Positions 1 through 8,519 of a DNA stretch of 64,000 nucleotides are shown in pieces. Below the pieces are notes generated by a model. That model saw only the letters and a program-made list of their open reading frames with translations. It did not search any database and was not told the origin of the DNA. Numbering within the stretch: the stretch's first letter is position 1; each line of letters starts with the position of its first letter. The stretch is from Nucisporomicrobium flavum. Lineage in GTDB: Bacteria; Actinomycetota; Actinomycetes; Mycobacteriales; Micromonosporaceae. The DNA lies in NCBI RefSeq assembly GCF_016464385.1, contig NZ_JADMLH010000017.1, forward strand, positions 129,055 through 193,054. Direction: 5' to 3'. The position numbers were made by a program, and so were the translations under genes.

Positions 1-1196
1 TCGCGGCCGAGCTCACTGCCGCCCGTACGGTGGAACGTCGGGTCCTGCCGCACCTCGCCCGGCAGGTCCTCGACCTCGGGCAGCCCGAGCTCCTCCCCCT
101 GGTACACGTAGGCGCCGCCGGGCAGGGCGAGCATGAGCAGCGCCGCGGCCCGGGCCCGCCGGAGGCCGGTCGCGCCGCCGCCGTACCGGGTGACGTGCCG
201 GGTGACGTCGTGGTTCGACAGCACCCAGGTCGCCGGGGCGCCCACCCGGGCCAGCTCGGTCATGCTCTCGTCGACGGCCGCCCGCAGCGCGCCGGCGTCC
301 CAGGGTGCCATGAGGAAGGTGAAGTTGAACGCGGTGTGCAGCTCGTCGGGGCGCAGGTAACGGGCGAGCCGCGCCGGGTCCGCCACCCAGACCTCGCCGA
401 CGAACGTCCGGTCCCCCGGGTACGCGTCGCTGATCCGCCGCCAGCCACGGTAGACGTCGTGCACCTCGTCGAGGTCCCAGTGCGGGTGCCCCTCGACGGC
501 CTGGCCACCGGTGGCGTGCCCGGCGCCGAGGTCCGGCATCTCCGGGTCCTTGGCCAGGCCGTGGGCGACGTCGATGCGGAACCCGTCGACCCCCCGGTCC
601 AGCCAGAACCGCAGGATGTCGTGGAACTCGGCCCGTACCTCGTCGTTGGTCCAGTCCAGGTCGGGCTGCTCCAGGGCGAACAGGTGCAGGTACCACTGCC
701 CGGGCCGGCCGTCGGGCTCGGCGACCCGGGTCCACGCCCGCCCGCCGAAGTTGCTCATCCAGTTGTTGGGCGGCACCGAGCCGTCCGGGCCGCCGCCGTC
801 GCGGAACAGGTACCGGGCGCGCTCGCGGCTGCCGGGCGGCGCGGCGAGCGCGGCCCGGAACCATGGGTGCTGGTCGGAGGTGTGGTTGGGCACCAGGTCG
901 ACGATGATCCGCAGGCCGTGCGCGTGGGCGTCGCGGATCAGCGCGTCGGCGTCGGCGAGGGTGCCGAAGCGGGGGTCGACGTCCCGGTAGTCCGAGACGT
1001 CGTACCCCGCGTCGGCCTGCGGCGACGGGTAGAACGGGTTCAGCCACAGCGCGTCCACGCCCAGGTCCCGCAGGTACTGCAGGCGGGACCGGACGCCCGG
1101 CAGGTCACCGATCCCGTCGCCGTCGGAGTCCGCGAAGCTGCGCACGTACACCTGGTAGATCACCGCGTGACGCCACCAGGGTCCGTCCGGGCTCAT
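1..1196 (-). CDS. GH13 alpha-glucosidase (oligo-1,6-glucosidase type), 3' end cut by window
   Basis: About 398 residues of a family 13 alpha-glucosidase; the frame is open to the window edge, so the C-terminal beta domain (family length about 530-560) is missing. The N-terminus has the WWRHAVIYQVYVRSF opening of amylosucrase/alpha-glucosidase-like GH13 enzymes. Visible further on are the substrate motif LVPNHTS, the nucleophile Asp in DGFRIDVA, the acid/base Glu in VGEVWV and the transition-state Asp in LSNHDVTRH. No signal peptide, so cytoplasmic; it should hydrolyse imported maltose or isomaltose-type sugars to glucose. The ATG at 1196 has GGAGGA just upstream and lies 12 nt after the ABC ATPase stop. 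It is thus the last visible gene of the 5461-to-1 operon. Substrate linkage cannot be fixed by eye. Confidence 0.93.
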   Translation of the reverse strand, partial: MSPDGPWWRHAVIYQVYVRSFADSDGDGIGDLPGVRSRLQYLRDLGVDALWLNPFYPSPQADAGYDVSDYRDVDPRFGTLADADALIRDAHAHGLRIIVDLVPNHTSDQHPWFRAALAAPPGSRERARYLFRDGGGPDGSVPPNNWMSNFGGRAWTRVAEPDGRPGQWYLHLFALEQPDLDWTNDEVRAEFHDILRFWLDRGVDGFRIDVAHGLAKDPEMPDLGAGHATGGQAVEGHPHWDLDEVHDVYRGWRRISDAYPGDRTFVGEVWVADPARLARYLRPDELHTAFNFTFLMAPWDAGALRAAVDESMTELARVGAPATWVLSNHDVTRHVTRYGGGATGLRRARAAALLMLALPGGAYVYQGEELGLPEVEDLPGEVRQDPTFHRTGGSELGR

Positions 1197-1208
1197 GGGG
1201 TCCTCCGG

Positions 1209-2381
1209 TCAGTCGGTGGTGAGGAGGTTCTTGCCGGTCGACGGGTCGAACAGCTGCATCTTCGCCGTGTCGTACCAGAGCCGCGCCGTCGTGCCGCGCC
1301 GGACGTCGGACGCGGCGTCCAGCCGGGCGGTGATCGAGGTGCCGCCGCCGTGCAGGTCGTTGCCGGTGTCCTTGGCCAGGTCGTCGAGGTCGGCCGAGCG
1401 GGCCTCCTCGCCCTTGACCGTGAAGTACGCGTACACGTCGGAGCCCATGGCCTCGACGATGTCGATCGGCGCGTCGAAGGTCGCGCCCGGCTTGTCGCCG
1501 ATCATGACGGCGTCCTCGAAGTGCTCCGGGCGGATGCCGACGATGACGTCGCGGTCCGCGGACGTCCGCTCCAGCGCCTGCCGCGCCCGGGCGGGAAGCT
1601 CCGCCTCGCCGAGGGCGGTCATCACCGTGCCGCCGCCCCGCAGCTGCCCGGGCAGGAAGTTCATCGAGGGGCTGCCGATGAAGCCGGCCACGAACAGGTT
1701 CGCCGGCCGGGCGTACAGGTGGGCCGGGCTGCCGACCTGCTGCACCACGCCGGCCCGCATGACCACGACCCGGTCGCCGAGCGTCATCGCCTCGGTCTGG
1801 TCGTGCGTCACGTAGAGCGTGGTGGTGCCCAGCGTCTTCTGGATGCGCGCGATCTGCGTACGCATCTGGACCCGCAGCTTGGCGTCGAGGTTGGACAGCG
1901 GCTCGTCCATCAGGAACGCCTTGGGCGAGCGGACGATGGCGCGGCCCATGGCGACCCGCTGGCGCTGGCCGCCGGACAGGTTCGACGGCTTGCGGTCCAG
2001 GTGCTGCGTCAGCTCCAGCATCTCGGCGGCGTCGTCCACCTTCCGCCGGATCTCCGCCTTGTCCATCCCGGCCAGGCGCAGCGGGAAGCCCATGTTCTCC
2101 CGGACGGTCATGTGCGGGTAGAGCGCGTAGGACTGGAACACCATGGCGATGTCGCGGTCCTTGGGCGCCTTGTCGTTCACCACCTGCCCGTCGATGAGCA
2201 GCTTGCCCGCGGTGATGTCCTCCAGGCCGGCCACCATGTTGAGGGTGGTCGACTTCCCGCAGCCGGACGGGCCGACCAGGATGATGAACTCGCCGTCGGC
2301 GATCTCGAGGTTGAAGTCGTCCACGGCCAGCGCCCCGTCGGGGTACCGCTTGACGACATGGTCCAGAACGATCTCGGCCAC
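1209..2381 (-). CDS. Sugar ABC transporter ATP-binding protein, MsmK/UgpC/MalK type
   Basis: A 390-residue nucleotide-binding subunit. Walker A is GPSGCGKST near residue 38, the Q-loop VFQSYALYPH, the ABC signature LSGGQRQR and Walker B FLMDEPLSNLDAKL, followed by the switch His in LYVTHDQ. The C-terminal third (from about 240) is the MalK/UgpC-type TOBE regulatory domain with the GIRPEHF motif. It powers the two permeases encoded immediately upstream. In actinobacteria this ATPase class (MsiK) commonly energises several sugar importers. That matters here because the amino-sugar importer at 19256-22605 has no ATPase of its own. The gap to the permease stop is 10 nt. Confidence 0.95.
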   Translation of the reverse strand: MAEIVLDHVVKRYPDGALAVDDFNLEIADGEFIILVGPSGCGKSTTLNMVAGLEDITAGKLLIDGQVVNDKAPKDRDIAMVFQSYALYPHMTVRENMGFPLRLAGMDKAEIRRKVDDAAEMLELTQHLDRKPSNLSGGQRQRVAMGRAIVRSPKAFLMDEPLSNLDAKLRVQMRTQIARIQKTLGTTTLYVTHDQTEAMTLGDRVVVMRAGVVQQVGSPAHLYARPANLFVAGFIGSPSMNFLPGQLRGGGTVMTALGEAELPARARQALERTSADRDVIVGIRPEHFEDAVMIGDKPGATFDAPIDIVEAMGSDVYAYFTVKGEEARSADLDDLAKDTGNDLHGGGTSITARLDAASDVRRGTTARLWYDTAKMQLFDPSTGKNLLTTD

Positions 2382-2391
2382 TTTCCGCTCC

Positions 2392-3225
2392 TCAGCCTTT
2401 TACCGCGCCCGAGGTCAGCCCGGCGACGATCCGCCGCTGGAAGACCAGCACGAACAGAACGATGGGAATGGTGATGACCACGGCGGCGGCCGCGATCGGT
2501 CCGGTCGGTTTCTCGAAGGTGGTGGCGCCGGTGAAGTAGCTCATCGCCGCCGGCACCGTCCGCGCCTGCGACGTCGAGGTCAGCGACAGCGCGAACAGGA
2601 AGTCGTTCCAGCACGCGATGAAGACCAGGATCGCCGTGGTGAACACGCCCGGCATCGCCAGCGGCGTGATCACCTGCCGGAAGGCCTGGTACGGCGTCGC
2701 GCCGTCCATCTTCGCGGCCTTCTCCAGGTCCCAGGGGATCTCCCGGAAGAACGCCGAGAGCGTGTAGATCGCCAGCGGCAGCGCGAACGTGATGTACGGG
2801 ATGATCAGGCCCGGCCACGTGTCGAACAGCCCCAGCGCCGTCTCGATCTTGAACAGCGGGGTGACCAGCGCGATCTGCGGGAACATCGAGACCAGCAGCG
2901 CCATGGCGACGATCGCCTTTTTGCCCGGGAACTGCAGCCGGGCGATCGCGTACGCGGCCATCGTGCCGAGCACGATGGCCACCAGGGTGGCGATCACGCA
3001 GATGCCGATCGAGTTGATCAGCGCGCGGACGAAGTCCTCGTTCTTGAAGATCGACAGGTAGTTGTCGTCGGTGGGCGAGGTCGGGAAGTACTTGCCGTCG
3101 TTGAGCGTCTGGTCGTCCTTGAGCGACAGCGACACCAGCCAGAACACCGGGATGAACGCGTACAGCAGGACGATCGTGTTGATGCCCCACCACATCAGCT
3201 TGCGGTTCGTCGTCACGGGTTGCAC
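2392..3225 (-). CDS. Sugar ABC transporter permease, MalG/LacG type
   Basis: A 277-residue inner-membrane permease with about six hydrophobic segments. It carries the EAA-loop signature (DLEKAAKMDGATPYQAFRQV) and the MalG-like C-terminus ending FQRRIVAGLTSGAVKG. The start chosen is GTG 3225, with AGGGAGG 8 nt upstream and only 2 nt after the preceding permease stop. A second in-frame GTG at 3216 is possible. A much longer open frame extends upstream, but there it runs antisense-free inside MalF in another frame and is not protein-like. It pairs with the MalF-type permease to form the translocation pore for an alpha-glucoside. Confidence 0.94.
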   Translation of the reverse strand: MQPVTTNRKLMWWGINTIVLLYAFIPVFWLVSLSLKDDQTLNDGKYFPTSPTDDNYLSIFKNEDFVRALINSIGICVIATLVAIVLGTMAAYAIARLQFPGKKAIVAMALLVSMFPQIALVTPLFKIETALGLFDTWPGLIIPYITFALPLAIYTLSAFFREIPWDLEKAAKMDGATPYQAFRQVITPLAMPGVFTTAILVFIACWNDFLFALSLTSTSQARTVPAAMSYFTGATTFEKPTGPIAAAAVVITIPIVLFVLVFQRRIVAGLTSGAVKG

Positions 3226-3227
3226 GG

Positions 3228-4187
3228 CTACCGCCTCCCTCCGGCGTCGGAACCCGGCGCGGCCGCGCCGAAGAGCTTGATGAACAGGAACGCGATGATG
3301 CCGGTGGTGATGAAGATCAGCACCGACATGGCCGAGCCGATGCCGAGGTTCAGGCCGCGGATGAGGTTGCTGTAAGTCACCATCGACACCGAGCTGGTCT
3401 CGTTGGCGCCGCTGGTCAGGATGAAGATGTTGTCGAACACCCGGAACGCGTCGAGCGTGCGGAACAGCAGCGCCACCAGGATGGCCGGCTTGATCAGCGG
3501 TACGGTCACCAGCCAGAACCGTTTCCACGCCGAGGCGCCGTCCATCGAGGCCGCCTTGAGCAGGTCCTCGGGCACCAGGGCGAGCCCGGCCATGAGCAGC
3601 AGCGCCATGAACGGGACGGTCTTCCAGACCTCGGCCAGGATGATGATCATGATGGACGAGCCGAACTTGGTGAGCGGCGCCGAACCGCTCGGTGCCAGCC
3701 AGCCCAGGTCCTCGGTCCAGGCGAAACGCCAGGAGAACGCGGCGACCACGGTCACGATCGCGTACGGGATCAGCGCCGAGGTGCGGACCAGCCCGCGGCC
3801 GACCAGCGTGCGGTGCATGACGATGGCCAGCACCATGCCCAGCACCAGCTCGAGGGCCGCGCTGATCACGGTGATGAGCGCTGTCACGCCGAACGCCGTC
3901 CACCAGATCGGGCTGGACAGCACGGTGACGTAGTTGTCGAACCAGATGAACTTGTTCTCGCCGGGCCGGCGCAGGTCCGCCCGGTTGAGCGACAGCCACA
4001 TCGCGTACAGCACCGGGTATGCGGTGACGGCGAGCATCAGAACCACGGCCGGCGCCACCAGCATCAGGCCGAGCTTGCGTTCGGCGCGCTTGGCCTCGGT
4101 GAAGCGCTGACGGGCGATCTGGGTGGTCTCGTCCTCCATGGATTCGGCGGCGGCTTCCGCGGCCGCCGACGTCGGCGTAGCGGTCAT
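3228..4187 (-). CDS. Sugar ABC transporter permease, MalF/UgpA type
   Basis: A 319-residue permease. A hydrophilic N-terminus of about 40 residues (cytoplasmic) is followed by six predicted membrane spans and the EAA loop containing EDLLKAASMDGASAWKRF. The C-terminus is short and basic. The ATG at 4187 overlaps the stop of the binding-protein gene by 4 nt (ATGA), which implies translational coupling. It forms the heterodimeric membrane channel with the MalG-type protein just downstream. Confidence 0.94.
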   Translation of the reverse strand: MTATPTSAAAEAAAESMEDETTQIARQRFTEAKRAERKLGLMLVAPAVVLMLAVTAYPVLYAMWLSLNRADLRRPGENKFIWFDNYVTVLSSPIWWTAFGVTALITVISAALELVLGMVLAIVMHRTLVGRGLVRTSALIPYAIVTVVAAFSWRFAWTEDLGWLAPSGSAPLTKFGSSIMIIILAEVWKTVPFMALLLMAGLALVPEDLLKAASMDGASAWKRFWLVTVPLIKPAILVALLFRTLDAFRVFDNIFILTSGANETSSVSMVTYSNLIRGLNLGIGSAMSVLIFITTGIIAFLFIKLFGAAAPGSDAGGRR

Positions 4188-5461
4188 GGGAGGATCCCCT
4201 TGCCTTCGATCGCGGCCTGGATCGCGTCGCGAAGCTCATCCGCGGACTTCTGCGGGTTGATCTCCCCGGGCGGTGACAGCGTGGTGGAGACGATCGTGGA
4301 GATGTTCTGGTAGACCGGCGACACCGGGCGCGGCACGGCGTTCTTCAGCTCGGCGAGCATGACGTCCTTCATCGGGTACGCCTTGGTGAACTCGGGAGTG
4401 TCGAAGACCGTGGCCAGGGCCGGCACGTCACCGCCGTCGAGCGCGGCGCTCAGCGCGTTCTTCTCGTTGCGCATGCACATCCCCGCCTCGAAGGCCTCGT
4501 CCGGATGCTTGCTGTACTTGCTGATCGCGTAGTTCATCCCGCCGAGCGTCACCCGCGGCGGCCCGCCGTCGATCGACGGGTACGGCGCGAAGCCGAGGTC
4601 GCCGACGAGGTCCGGGTTGGCCTCGCGCATGGCGCTGAGCACGTACGGCCAGTTGAGCGCGAACGCCGACCGGCCGGCCTGCAGGTCCGCGAAGACCTCC
4701 GGCTCCTGGGCGTTGGACAGCGACGAGCTGGTCACGCCCGAGGTGGCGAGCTTGCGCATCATGGTCAGCGCCTGGACGGTCTTGTCGTCGATCGTGGGAG
4801 CCGTGCTGTCCTCGTTGACCAGCGTGCCGCCGTACCCGGTGACCAGGTTGTTGATGTTGACCACGTAGCCCTCGTACTGGGCCGCGGTCAGGCCGATCTC
4901 GTACGGCTTGCCCTGCGACTTCAGCTGCTGGGCCATCGTGATCATCTCGTCGAACGTCTTGGGCGGCGTCGGCACCAGCGACTTGCGGTACCAGAGCAGC
5001 TGCACGTTGGTCGTTCGCGGGATGCCGTAGAGCTTGTCCTTCCAGGTGGCCGTGTCGATCGGCGGCTGCAGGGTGTCCTTGGTCGCCTGCGCCTTCTGGT
5101 CGGCGGTCAGCTCGCGGATCCAGCCCGCCTCCGCGAACTCGGCCGTCCACGTCACGTCCATGCCGAGCAGGTCCATGCCGTCGTCGTGCGCGGCGAGCCG
5201 GCGGACGAACTGGTCACGCTGGCCGTCGGCGTCGCTGGGCAGGAGATTTCCGACGATCGTGTACCGGCCGGCGGCCGCCTTGTTGCAGTCGGCGAGGATC
5301 TTGTCGAAGCCGGTGCCGCTGGCACCGCCGTACAGGTTGATCACGGTCCCCTTCGGACCGCTCGAGCAGGCCGCGAGCGAGGCCATGAGGACCGCCACAC
5401 CGAAGGCGGCCGTCCAACGTGAGGGGTGTCCGCGTACCGCTGTCGGATGGTGAAGCCTCAT
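4184..5461 (-). CDS. Extracellular sugar-binding lipoprotein (SBP family 1)
   Basis: A 425-residue solute-binding protein with a lipoprotein signal. A basic N-terminus is followed by a hydrophobic stretch and the lipobox LAAC at about residues 29-32; the mature protein would start at the Cys and be lipid-anchored outside the membrane. The body has the SBP_bac_1 features: a YGIPRTTNVQLLWYRK region and a conserved NWPYVLSAM segment. It delivers the sugar to the two permeases encoded next. The start ATG 5461 has GGAGGG upstream. As first gene of the operon it follows a 355-nt intergenic region with a CRP/GlxR-like site. The adjacent alpha-glucosidase makes an alpha-glucoside such as maltose, maltodextrin or trehalose the likely substrate; that is inference. 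Confidence 0.93.
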   Translation of the reverse strand: MRLHHPTAVRGHPSRWTAAFGVAVLMASLAACSSGPKGTVINLYGGASGTGFDKILADCNKAAAGRYTIVGNLLPSDADGQRDQFVRRLAAHDDGMDLLGMDVTWTAEFAEAGWIRELTADQKAQATKDTLQPPIDTATWKDKLYGIPRTTNVQLLWYRKSLVPTPPKTFDEMITMAQQLKSQGKPYEIGLTAAQYEGYVVNINNLVTGYGGTLVNEDSTAPTIDDKTVQALTMMRKLATSGVTSSSLSNAQEPEVFADLQAGRSAFALNWPYVLSAMREANPDLVGDLGFAPYPSIDGGPPRVTLGGMNYAISKYSKHPDEAFEAGMCMRNEKNALSAALDGGDVPALATVFDTPEFTKAYPMKDVMLAELKNAVPRPVSPVYQNISTIVSTTLSPPGEINPQKSADELRDAIQAAIEGKGILP

Positions 5462-5487
5462 CGAGCCCTCCGTCCGTCACACGCCGT

Positions 5488-5503
5488 TATGACGTAGATC
5501 ACA
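5488..5503 (-). promoter_or_regulatory. CRP/GlxR-like operator upstream of the alpha-glucoside operon
   Basis: On the minus strand the site reads TGTGATCTACGTCATA. It fits the known actinobacterial GlxR/CRP consensus TGTGA-N2-TA-N2-TCACA with one mismatch. It lies 27-42 nt upstream of the binding-protein start, inside the likely promoter. The proposed role is cAMP-CRP control of sugar uptake. It is a single-site match read by eye. Confidence 0.4.
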
Positions 5504-5816
5504 GTGAACTCAGCCTGCCAGATTCCCGTGCGGACCGCGAGTCGTGGACCGGTCACGGATCGAAGAATCTGCAGGTACAGCTTCCGGACGCTACGACGAT
5601 TCAGCGAACCGGCCGGCCCGTCCCGCGCAGCGATCCGGAGCAACAGGCCCGGCGTCGGCACAATCGGATATTGGCGATATGTAGCGATCAGTACGCGCTC
5701 CAGGTCGGTGCCCACCGCCGCCCACCCGCGGGACTTCGGCCTCTGGCTGTTGCGGAGCGCCAGTGGCCAGCATGCGAGGTGAGCCCCTGAGCCGGTCGGC
5801 TCGATGGGAGGGCGTC
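5504..5816. other. Intergenic region between divergent transcription units
   Basis: The 355 nt from 5462 to 5816 separate the leftward sugar operon from the rightward protease module. Besides the CRP-like site at 5488-5503 and the ribosome-binding site GGGAGG at 5807-5812, I see an AT-richer patch around 5665-5695 that may hold the rightward promoter. No convincing -35/-10 pair, RNA gene or small ORF stands out. Confidence 0.4.
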
Positions 5817-6143
5817 ATGACCTACCTGGTGGAATTCCCCCTGGCCGACGGCGGTGAGCCGATCGTCGTCGAGATGGACGACGACCAGCTGAGCGGTTTC
5901 GCCCCGGCGGCGGTGAACGCCGGCGAAGTGGCGGCGACGGCGACCGAATCCTTCGAGAGCGCCGTGGAGCGGTTGCTGCCGCCGATGCGGGCCATCGGGG
6001 AGCGCCTGAAGGAGCTGGCACCCGACGAACTGACCGTGACACTCGGCGTCAAGCTCACGGCCGAGGCCGGCGTGATCGTCGCCAGGACCGCGGGCGAGGC
6101 CAATTTCACGGTGACGATGAAGTGGATCGGTGGTGCGACATGA
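5817..6143 (+). CDS. Trypsin-co-occurring domain protein (CU044_2847/TRYPCO1 family)
   Basis: A 108-residue protein made of one small alpha/beta domain. An N-terminal strand (YLVEFPL) and the acidic stretch VVEMDDDQL lead into a central helix with SAVERLLPPMRAI. A C-terminal strand pair VTLGVKLTAEAGVIVART and a final TVTMKW strand follow. The pattern matches the small domain named for co-occurring with trypsin-like proteases in actinobacterial conflict systems. The ATG at 5817 is preferred over upstream starts because GGGAGG lies 4 nt before it. Its stop overlaps the protease start (ATGA), so the two are coupled and probably act together. The domain's biochemical role is unknown; a regulator or substrate-recruiting partner is the usual guess. 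Confidence 0.8.
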   Translation: MTYLVEFPLADGGEPIVVEMDDDQLSGFAPAAVNAGEVAATATESFESAVERLLPPMRAIGERLKELAPDELTVTLGVKLTAEAGVIVARTAGEANFTVTMKWIGGAT

Positions 6144-7495
6144 CCGAGTGGATTCCGGCGGTGGCACGGCTGCGGAACCAGCTGTCGGCCGTGGGAGGTG
6201 GCGCGCTGATCCCCGGAGGGAAAGTGCTGACCTGCGCGCACGTCGTCAACGCGGCGGTGGGGCGGAAGCGCGATGCCCCGGAATGGCCGTCCGGATCATT
6301 GTCGGTGGACTTTCCCTTGCAGGGTGTGAACGACGTCGCGGCGAAGGTGATCGCCTGGTCGCCGTTGACTGCCCTGGGCCACGGCGACATAGCACTCCTC
6401 GAACTCGCCGACGACCGCGTGACGGAACTCGAGCCGCTGATGCTCGCCGAAAGGGTGGTGACCGCTGACGAGGAGCTGGCGACGTTCGGATTTCCGCGGA
6501 ATTGCGCGGACGGGGTCCATAAACGGCACCTGGCGCACGCGGGAACGCTGGTCGGCGGATGGGGGCAACTCGTCGACCGCGCCCAGAACGAGCACAAGTT
6601 GCAGCCGGGATTCAGCGGGTGCCCGGTCCTCGACGCCGCCGGCTACGTGATCGGCGTCTTCACCCAGGCCGAACTGGCGCCGGACGTCAACGTCGGCGCC
6701 TACATCCCCACGGCGCGGGCCGTGGCGGCGGTGCAGGCCGGCGCCGGCATCGCCCTGCCGTCGCTGGTCCCCGGCCCGATCGACGATCCCGGCAAGGAGA
6801 TCGCGCTCGACACGGAGTACTACGTCGCGAAACTGGGCAGCTGGCCGGCCGGGGCCGTCGATGGCGCGGACGTGGTCCCGGCGCTGCGGACCATTCTGCA
6901 GAAGGTGGAGACCAGCCCCGGTTACCGTCAGCGCAATGTCCCCGTGTGGGCGACGCTGTACCGGATGATCGGCGGCGCCTACCTGCTGCACTCGAAGCTC
7001 GACATGGGTGAGAAGGTGCGGGCGGCCCTTCCGTACCTGAGGCAGAGCCATGCCCTGTGGCCCGAGCAGGCGGCCTTGGCGCAGAACATAAGCCGGTTGG
7101 AGTCGATGCTCCGCGACTCGAGCGGAGACGTCCGCGAGTTCCTCACGACCGTGCTCCAGATCCTTCGCGGGCCGGGCGACCCGGACATCCCGTCGCTGGT
7201 GGGACGCATGGCGGAGCCATTGACCGGCCCGCAGATGCAGGCGCAGTCGTGGTTGCTGCATCAGGCCACCCCGAATCCCATCTGGAACTTCCTGCAGGCC
7301 GTCCAGGTGATGCTGAAGAAGGAGAGGAACATCGATGCGGAGATCGACGTCGGCAGCGAACTTCTGGCCGACGGCGACGTCGACGTACGGGTGACGATCG
7401 GCCCCAACGTCTTCCTGTGGAAGGTCGATCCCGGCCGGAAGACGTTCGAGGCCGGGAACGACCTCACGGCGGGGTTCATGCGACTGATCACCTGA
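6140..7495 (+). CDS. Trypsin-like serine protease with a long unassigned C-terminal region
   Basis: A 451-residue protein with no signal peptide, so probably cytoplasmic. Residues about 10-190 form a chymotrypsin-fold protease with the full triad: His34 in LTCAHVV, Asp83 in GHGDIALLEL and Ser159 in GFSGCPVLD. Residues about 205-451 are mostly helical with a strand-rich end (VDVRVTIGPNVFLWKV) that I cannot assign to a family; they may be a sensor or substrate-binding module. The ATG at 6140 overlaps the stop of the TRYPCO1-like gene by 4 nt. In other actinobacteria such pairs sit in NTP-dependent conflict and defence operons. Here no NTPase (AP-ATPase, NACHT or SWACOS) lies next to the pair, so it is a minimal version. 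Confidence 0.85.
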   Translation: MTEWIPAVARLRNQLSAVGGGALIPGGKVLTCAHVVNAAVGRKRDAPEWPSGSLSVDFPLQGVNDVAAKVIAWSPLTALGHGDIALLELADDRVTELEPLMLAERVVTADEELATFGFPRNCADGVHKRHLAHAGTLVGGWGQLVDRAQNEHKLQPGFSGCPVLDAAGYVIGVFTQAELAPDVNVGAYIPTARAVAAVQAGAGIALPSLVPGPIDDPGKEIALDTEYYVAKLGSWPAGAVDGADVVPALRTILQKVETSPGYRQRNVPVWATLYRMIGGAYLLHSKLDMGEKVRAALPYLRQSHALWPEQAALAQNISRLESMLRDSSGDVREFLTTVLQILRGPGDPDIPSLVGRMAEPLTGPQMQAQSWLLHQATPNPIWNFLQAVQVMLKKERNIDAEIDVGSELLADGDVDVRVTIGPNVFLWKVDPGRKTFEAGNDLTAGFMRLIT

Positions 7496-7574
7496 TCGCC
7501 CTCCGGCCCGGTCCGCCCCCACGGGGAGGCATCGCTCCCCTAAGATCGGCGCCCGGCAGCGAAGGGAGATCCAC

Positions 7575-8519
7575 ATGTGGCCGTTCAAGCGCCGGGAGAA
7601 GCCGGCCGGTCTCGTCGTCGACCCCACCGGCGGTGACCCGCGGGCCCGGGCACTGCTCGACGCGCTGACCGCCCGCGACTGGCGTACGGCCCGCGACGTG
7701 CTCGCCGGGGCGACCGAGCCGGACACCCGCGCGTACCTGATGGAGGTCGCCTGGAAGGTCGACGGCGTGCAGGAGTGGATCGGCGAGTGGATCGACGCCG
7801 AGCCGCAGTCGACGCTGCCGCTGCTGGTCCGCGGCTGCCACGCGGTCGGCTGGGCGTGGGAGGCGCGCGGCGCCGCGCAGGCGCAGTACACCAGCGAGGA
7901 GCAGTTCCGCCGGTTCCACAACCGGCTCCGGATGGCCGAGAACGCGCTGGACGAGGTCATCGCCCGGGACCCCGAGGACGTGACCGCCCGCACCTGGCTG
8001 GTCACCTCCGCCCGCGGCCGCCAGCTCGACGCGGACGAGGCGCAGGCACGCTTCGACGAGGTCGTGAAGCGCCACCCGCACCACGTCGTCGCCCACGAGC
8101 AGCGGCTGCAGTACCTGTGCGCCAAATGGTTCGGCAGCGACGCGGAGATGTTCGCCTTCGCGCGTGAGGCCACGGCCGCGGCGCCGGACGGCAGCCTCCT
8201 GCCGGAGCTGCTGGTCATCGCCCACATCGAGAAGTGGCTCTCGCTGTCCCGCGGCGAGGACGACGAGTACATCACCGCGGAGCCGGTCCGCGCCGACATG
8301 CTCGCGGCGGCGGAGAAGTCGGTGTTCCACCCGGCCTTCACACCGGCGTACGGCTGGATCCCCCGCGCGAACGTCTTCGCGATGGGCCTGCACCTGGCCG
8401 GCGAGAAGGCCGCGGCGGCCCGGGTCTTCGACCTGCTCGGCGACCGGGTCGGCGGCTGGATCTGGAACTACCTCGGCGACCCCGCGACGGCGTACGAGTC
8501 GGCACGGGCCTCCCTCTAG
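7575..8519 (+). CDS. Conserved actinobacterial TPR-like protein of unknown function
   Basis: A 314-residue soluble protein. It opens with MWPFKRREK and then consists of repeated helix pairs. Examples are ALLDALTARDWRTARDVL at about 26-43, the tryptophan-rich WKVDGVQEWIGEWI and a helix-loop-helix with MAENALDEVIARDPEDV, which resembles a tetratricopeptide repeat. No catalytic motif, signal or membrane segment is visible. GGGAG precedes the ATG. It is co-directional with the protease module 79 nt upstream, which permits but does not prove a shared transcript. Its stop interlocks with that of the convergent F420 oxidoreductase (CTAG at 8516-8519). Confidence 0.75.
   Translation: MWPFKRREKPAGLVVDPTGGDPRARALLDALTARDWRTARDVLAGATEPDTRAYLMEVAWKVDGVQEWIGEWIDAEPQSTLPLLVRGCHAVGWAWEARGAAQAQYTSEEQFRRFHNRLRMAENALDEVIARDPEDVTARTWLVTSARGRQLDADEAQARFDEVVKRHPHHVVAHEQRLQYLCAKWFGSDAEMFAFAREATAAAPDGSLLPELLVIAHIEKWLSLSRGEDDEYITAEPVRADMLAAAEKSVFHPAFTPAYGWIPRANVFAMGLHLAGEKAAAARVFDLLGDRVGGWIWNYLGDPATAYESARASL

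Noticed and set aside
30..2474. 814-residue plus-strand open frame
   Set aside because: It is antisense to a clear GH13 enzyme and ABC ATPase, is rich in Arg, Val, Gln and His with no domain, and is open only because of third-position GC bias.
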